Origin: Apostichopus japonicus
Taxonomy: Eukaryota; Echinodermata; Holothuroidea; Aspidochirotida; Stichopodidae
Assembly (NCBI RefSeq): GCF_037975245.1
Contig: NC_092578.1
Coordinates: 4,992,501 to 5,056,500 of the forward strand
Direction of reading: 5' to 3'
Length of the DNA stretch: 64,000 nt
Positions 62,716-64,000 of the stretch are shown here, in pieces. The position numbers were made by a program, and so were the translations under genes. Each line of letters begins with the position of its first letter. The first letter of the stretch is position 1. The notes under the pieces are model-generated. The model was not told the DNA's origin, ran no database searches, and worked only from the letters and a program-made list of their open reading frames with translations.

Positions 62716-64000
62716 TCGGTTGTTTCCCCTTTCACACTTGTTATCCTTACTGGTCAGTTCATCCATCATCCGTCCGAACTTAAGGATCTTTTTCGGCTTT
62801 CCTTGTCCTCCCTCCGAGGCGAAATATCATTAAATAGACAAACACTTCAATTACAAGATTGACTTCAACCATCCCGCGATTTCAAACTTTCAGATTAGGA
62901 CCAAAAATAAGGGGTGTGGGGGGGGGGAGGTGGTAGGTGTTTGAACAGATGGAAGAGTAAGGTAATGAATGAGTGGAGGATGGGACAATGGAAGAGGAGG
63001 AGGGGGAATTCAAAAGGAGAGAAGGTCTTGTGAGGGAAATATTAAGGCTGTACTGTATGCTAATAAAGTCGGATTTTGACCCTACAGTAGCTGTCGACAT
63101 CTTTGGGGTGTAACGGGATTACAGAGATAATCAGGGTTTTAACGATGCCTGAAATAATCCTCTTACAGTAGCTGCATTAAACTGTACCTATTTGACTAGA
63201 TAATCTTGATACCATGGTTATAAAACTATTGTTAGAGGGTAGGCATAAAAATAGTATTGTAGCTTTGACTTTGTTTGGCATGGGTTTCCTTTATTACTAG
63301 CATATTGTGTATACAACAATATTACCTATTTACCTTATATACTGTACATACTAAAATTTCAATTACATGTATATTTATCTGTTTATGTTTATATGAGTTT
63401 AACCAGTTTGCTGTATGAAATGAGTGAGGCACCATCAAAATATTATCATACGATTGTTTAAACAATTTAGACCAAAGTTCATTCACTATACATGTACATT
63501 ACATGCAGGTTTATTTATTCCATGCATGGTTATCACCATGTGCAGGACCTACAGTATTCCTTTTATATGTACACACTACACAGATAACTTGTAGCATTAA
63601 GTATGTACTATAATTAATTTTGTCACATGTTACATGATGGAAATATTAAGGTCATATCATTAATTATGTTACAAGGTTTTTGATTGAAGTACATTAACAG
63701 TACTATGTGACAAAAGATTAAAAATTTCTTCCTGTCGACAAAATGTCAATAAGCACGTTTTCTTCCATACACGAACTCATCGATGATGTGTTTATGCCTG
63801 TAACATTCATGCGCATTATTTGATGAACGAGAAAAGGATACAAATTTGGTCCAGAAGTGGGTTTTTTTGTTTTGACCTTTCAGGCAGGTTGCAAAGGTGA
63901 TACAAGATTTGTGAAATGACTAATTGTAAATTTTCGGCCTGAATATGATCTCTACAGCCGAGAACATTTGTGATTCTGTTATCCCTCAGCTATGTGAATG

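Larger units (their letters stand above)
56324..64000 (+). other. MYO1D: MYO1D intron 4, 5' part (continues past the window)
   Basis: It starts with the consensus donor GTAAGT and runs at least 7.7 kb. It contains a 240-bp TA/GA block (56.65-56.89 kb), a transposon-end-like GC patch (57.64-57.72 kb), a possible decayed LINE fragment (60.4-60.6 kb), a purine/poly-G tract (61.6 kb) and a local duplication (62.5-62.7 kb). No further myosin exon was recognised. Confidence 0.7.

Overview
The window is eukaryotic, non-coding-rich DNA. It is AT-rich, with many long (TA)n tracts and G/C homopolymers, and it holds only two protein-coding genes that I can support. It is probably from a marine invertebrate deuterostome, most likely an echinoderm. 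That placement is inference: a bursicon-alpha-type cystine-knot hormone gene is known from invertebrates and not vertebrates, the myosin is a canonical class ID motor with animal-type introns, and a tRNA-derived SINE body resembles those of deuterostome genomes. A database search would be needed to fix the species.

Layout. 1-28.6 kb is intergenic: a foldback element (401-641), relics of DNA transposons, a MITE-like pair (3.0 and 18.1 kb), two tRNA-like Pol III units (4.8 kb minus, 7.2 kb plus), several (TA)n blocks, a 14-bp minisatellite (12.1 kb), a 663-bp array of an 11-bp satellite (21.8-22.5 kb) and a TCATGA-rich minisatellite (25.5 kb). 28,651-29,091 (+) is a single-exon ORF for a secreted bursicon-alpha-like cystine-knot protein, with a poly(A) signal downstream. 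29.3-38.6 kb is intergenic with TA arrays and a 21-bp minisatellite. 38.6-45.4 kb is a transposon nest: seven same-orientation copies of one hairpin-forming core lie in hAT-like non-autonomous elements. Three pairs of 8-bp target-site duplications can be read directly. They show one intact 373-bp MITE and one element inserted inside another; the inner element itself looks like a composite of two copies that captured 194 bp of foreign DNA.

47,672-56,323 (+) carries the first four coding exons (188 codons, ending in phase 0) of a class ID unconventional myosin (MYO1D; the fly orthologue is Myo31DF). The P-loop and switch I are intact. Introns 1-3 are about 6.1, 0.56 and 1.4 kb. Intron 4 runs off the window, so the rest of the motor, the IQ motifs and the tail lie downstream. 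Intron 1 holds a minisatellite with POU-octamer-like sites and a tRNA-derived SINE just upstream of exon 2.

The two genes are not functionally linked as far as the sequence shows: one is a secreted hormone or signal subunit, the other an intracellular actin motor. The most interesting material is the nested and composite hAT locus at 43.3-45.4 kb and its repeated core.
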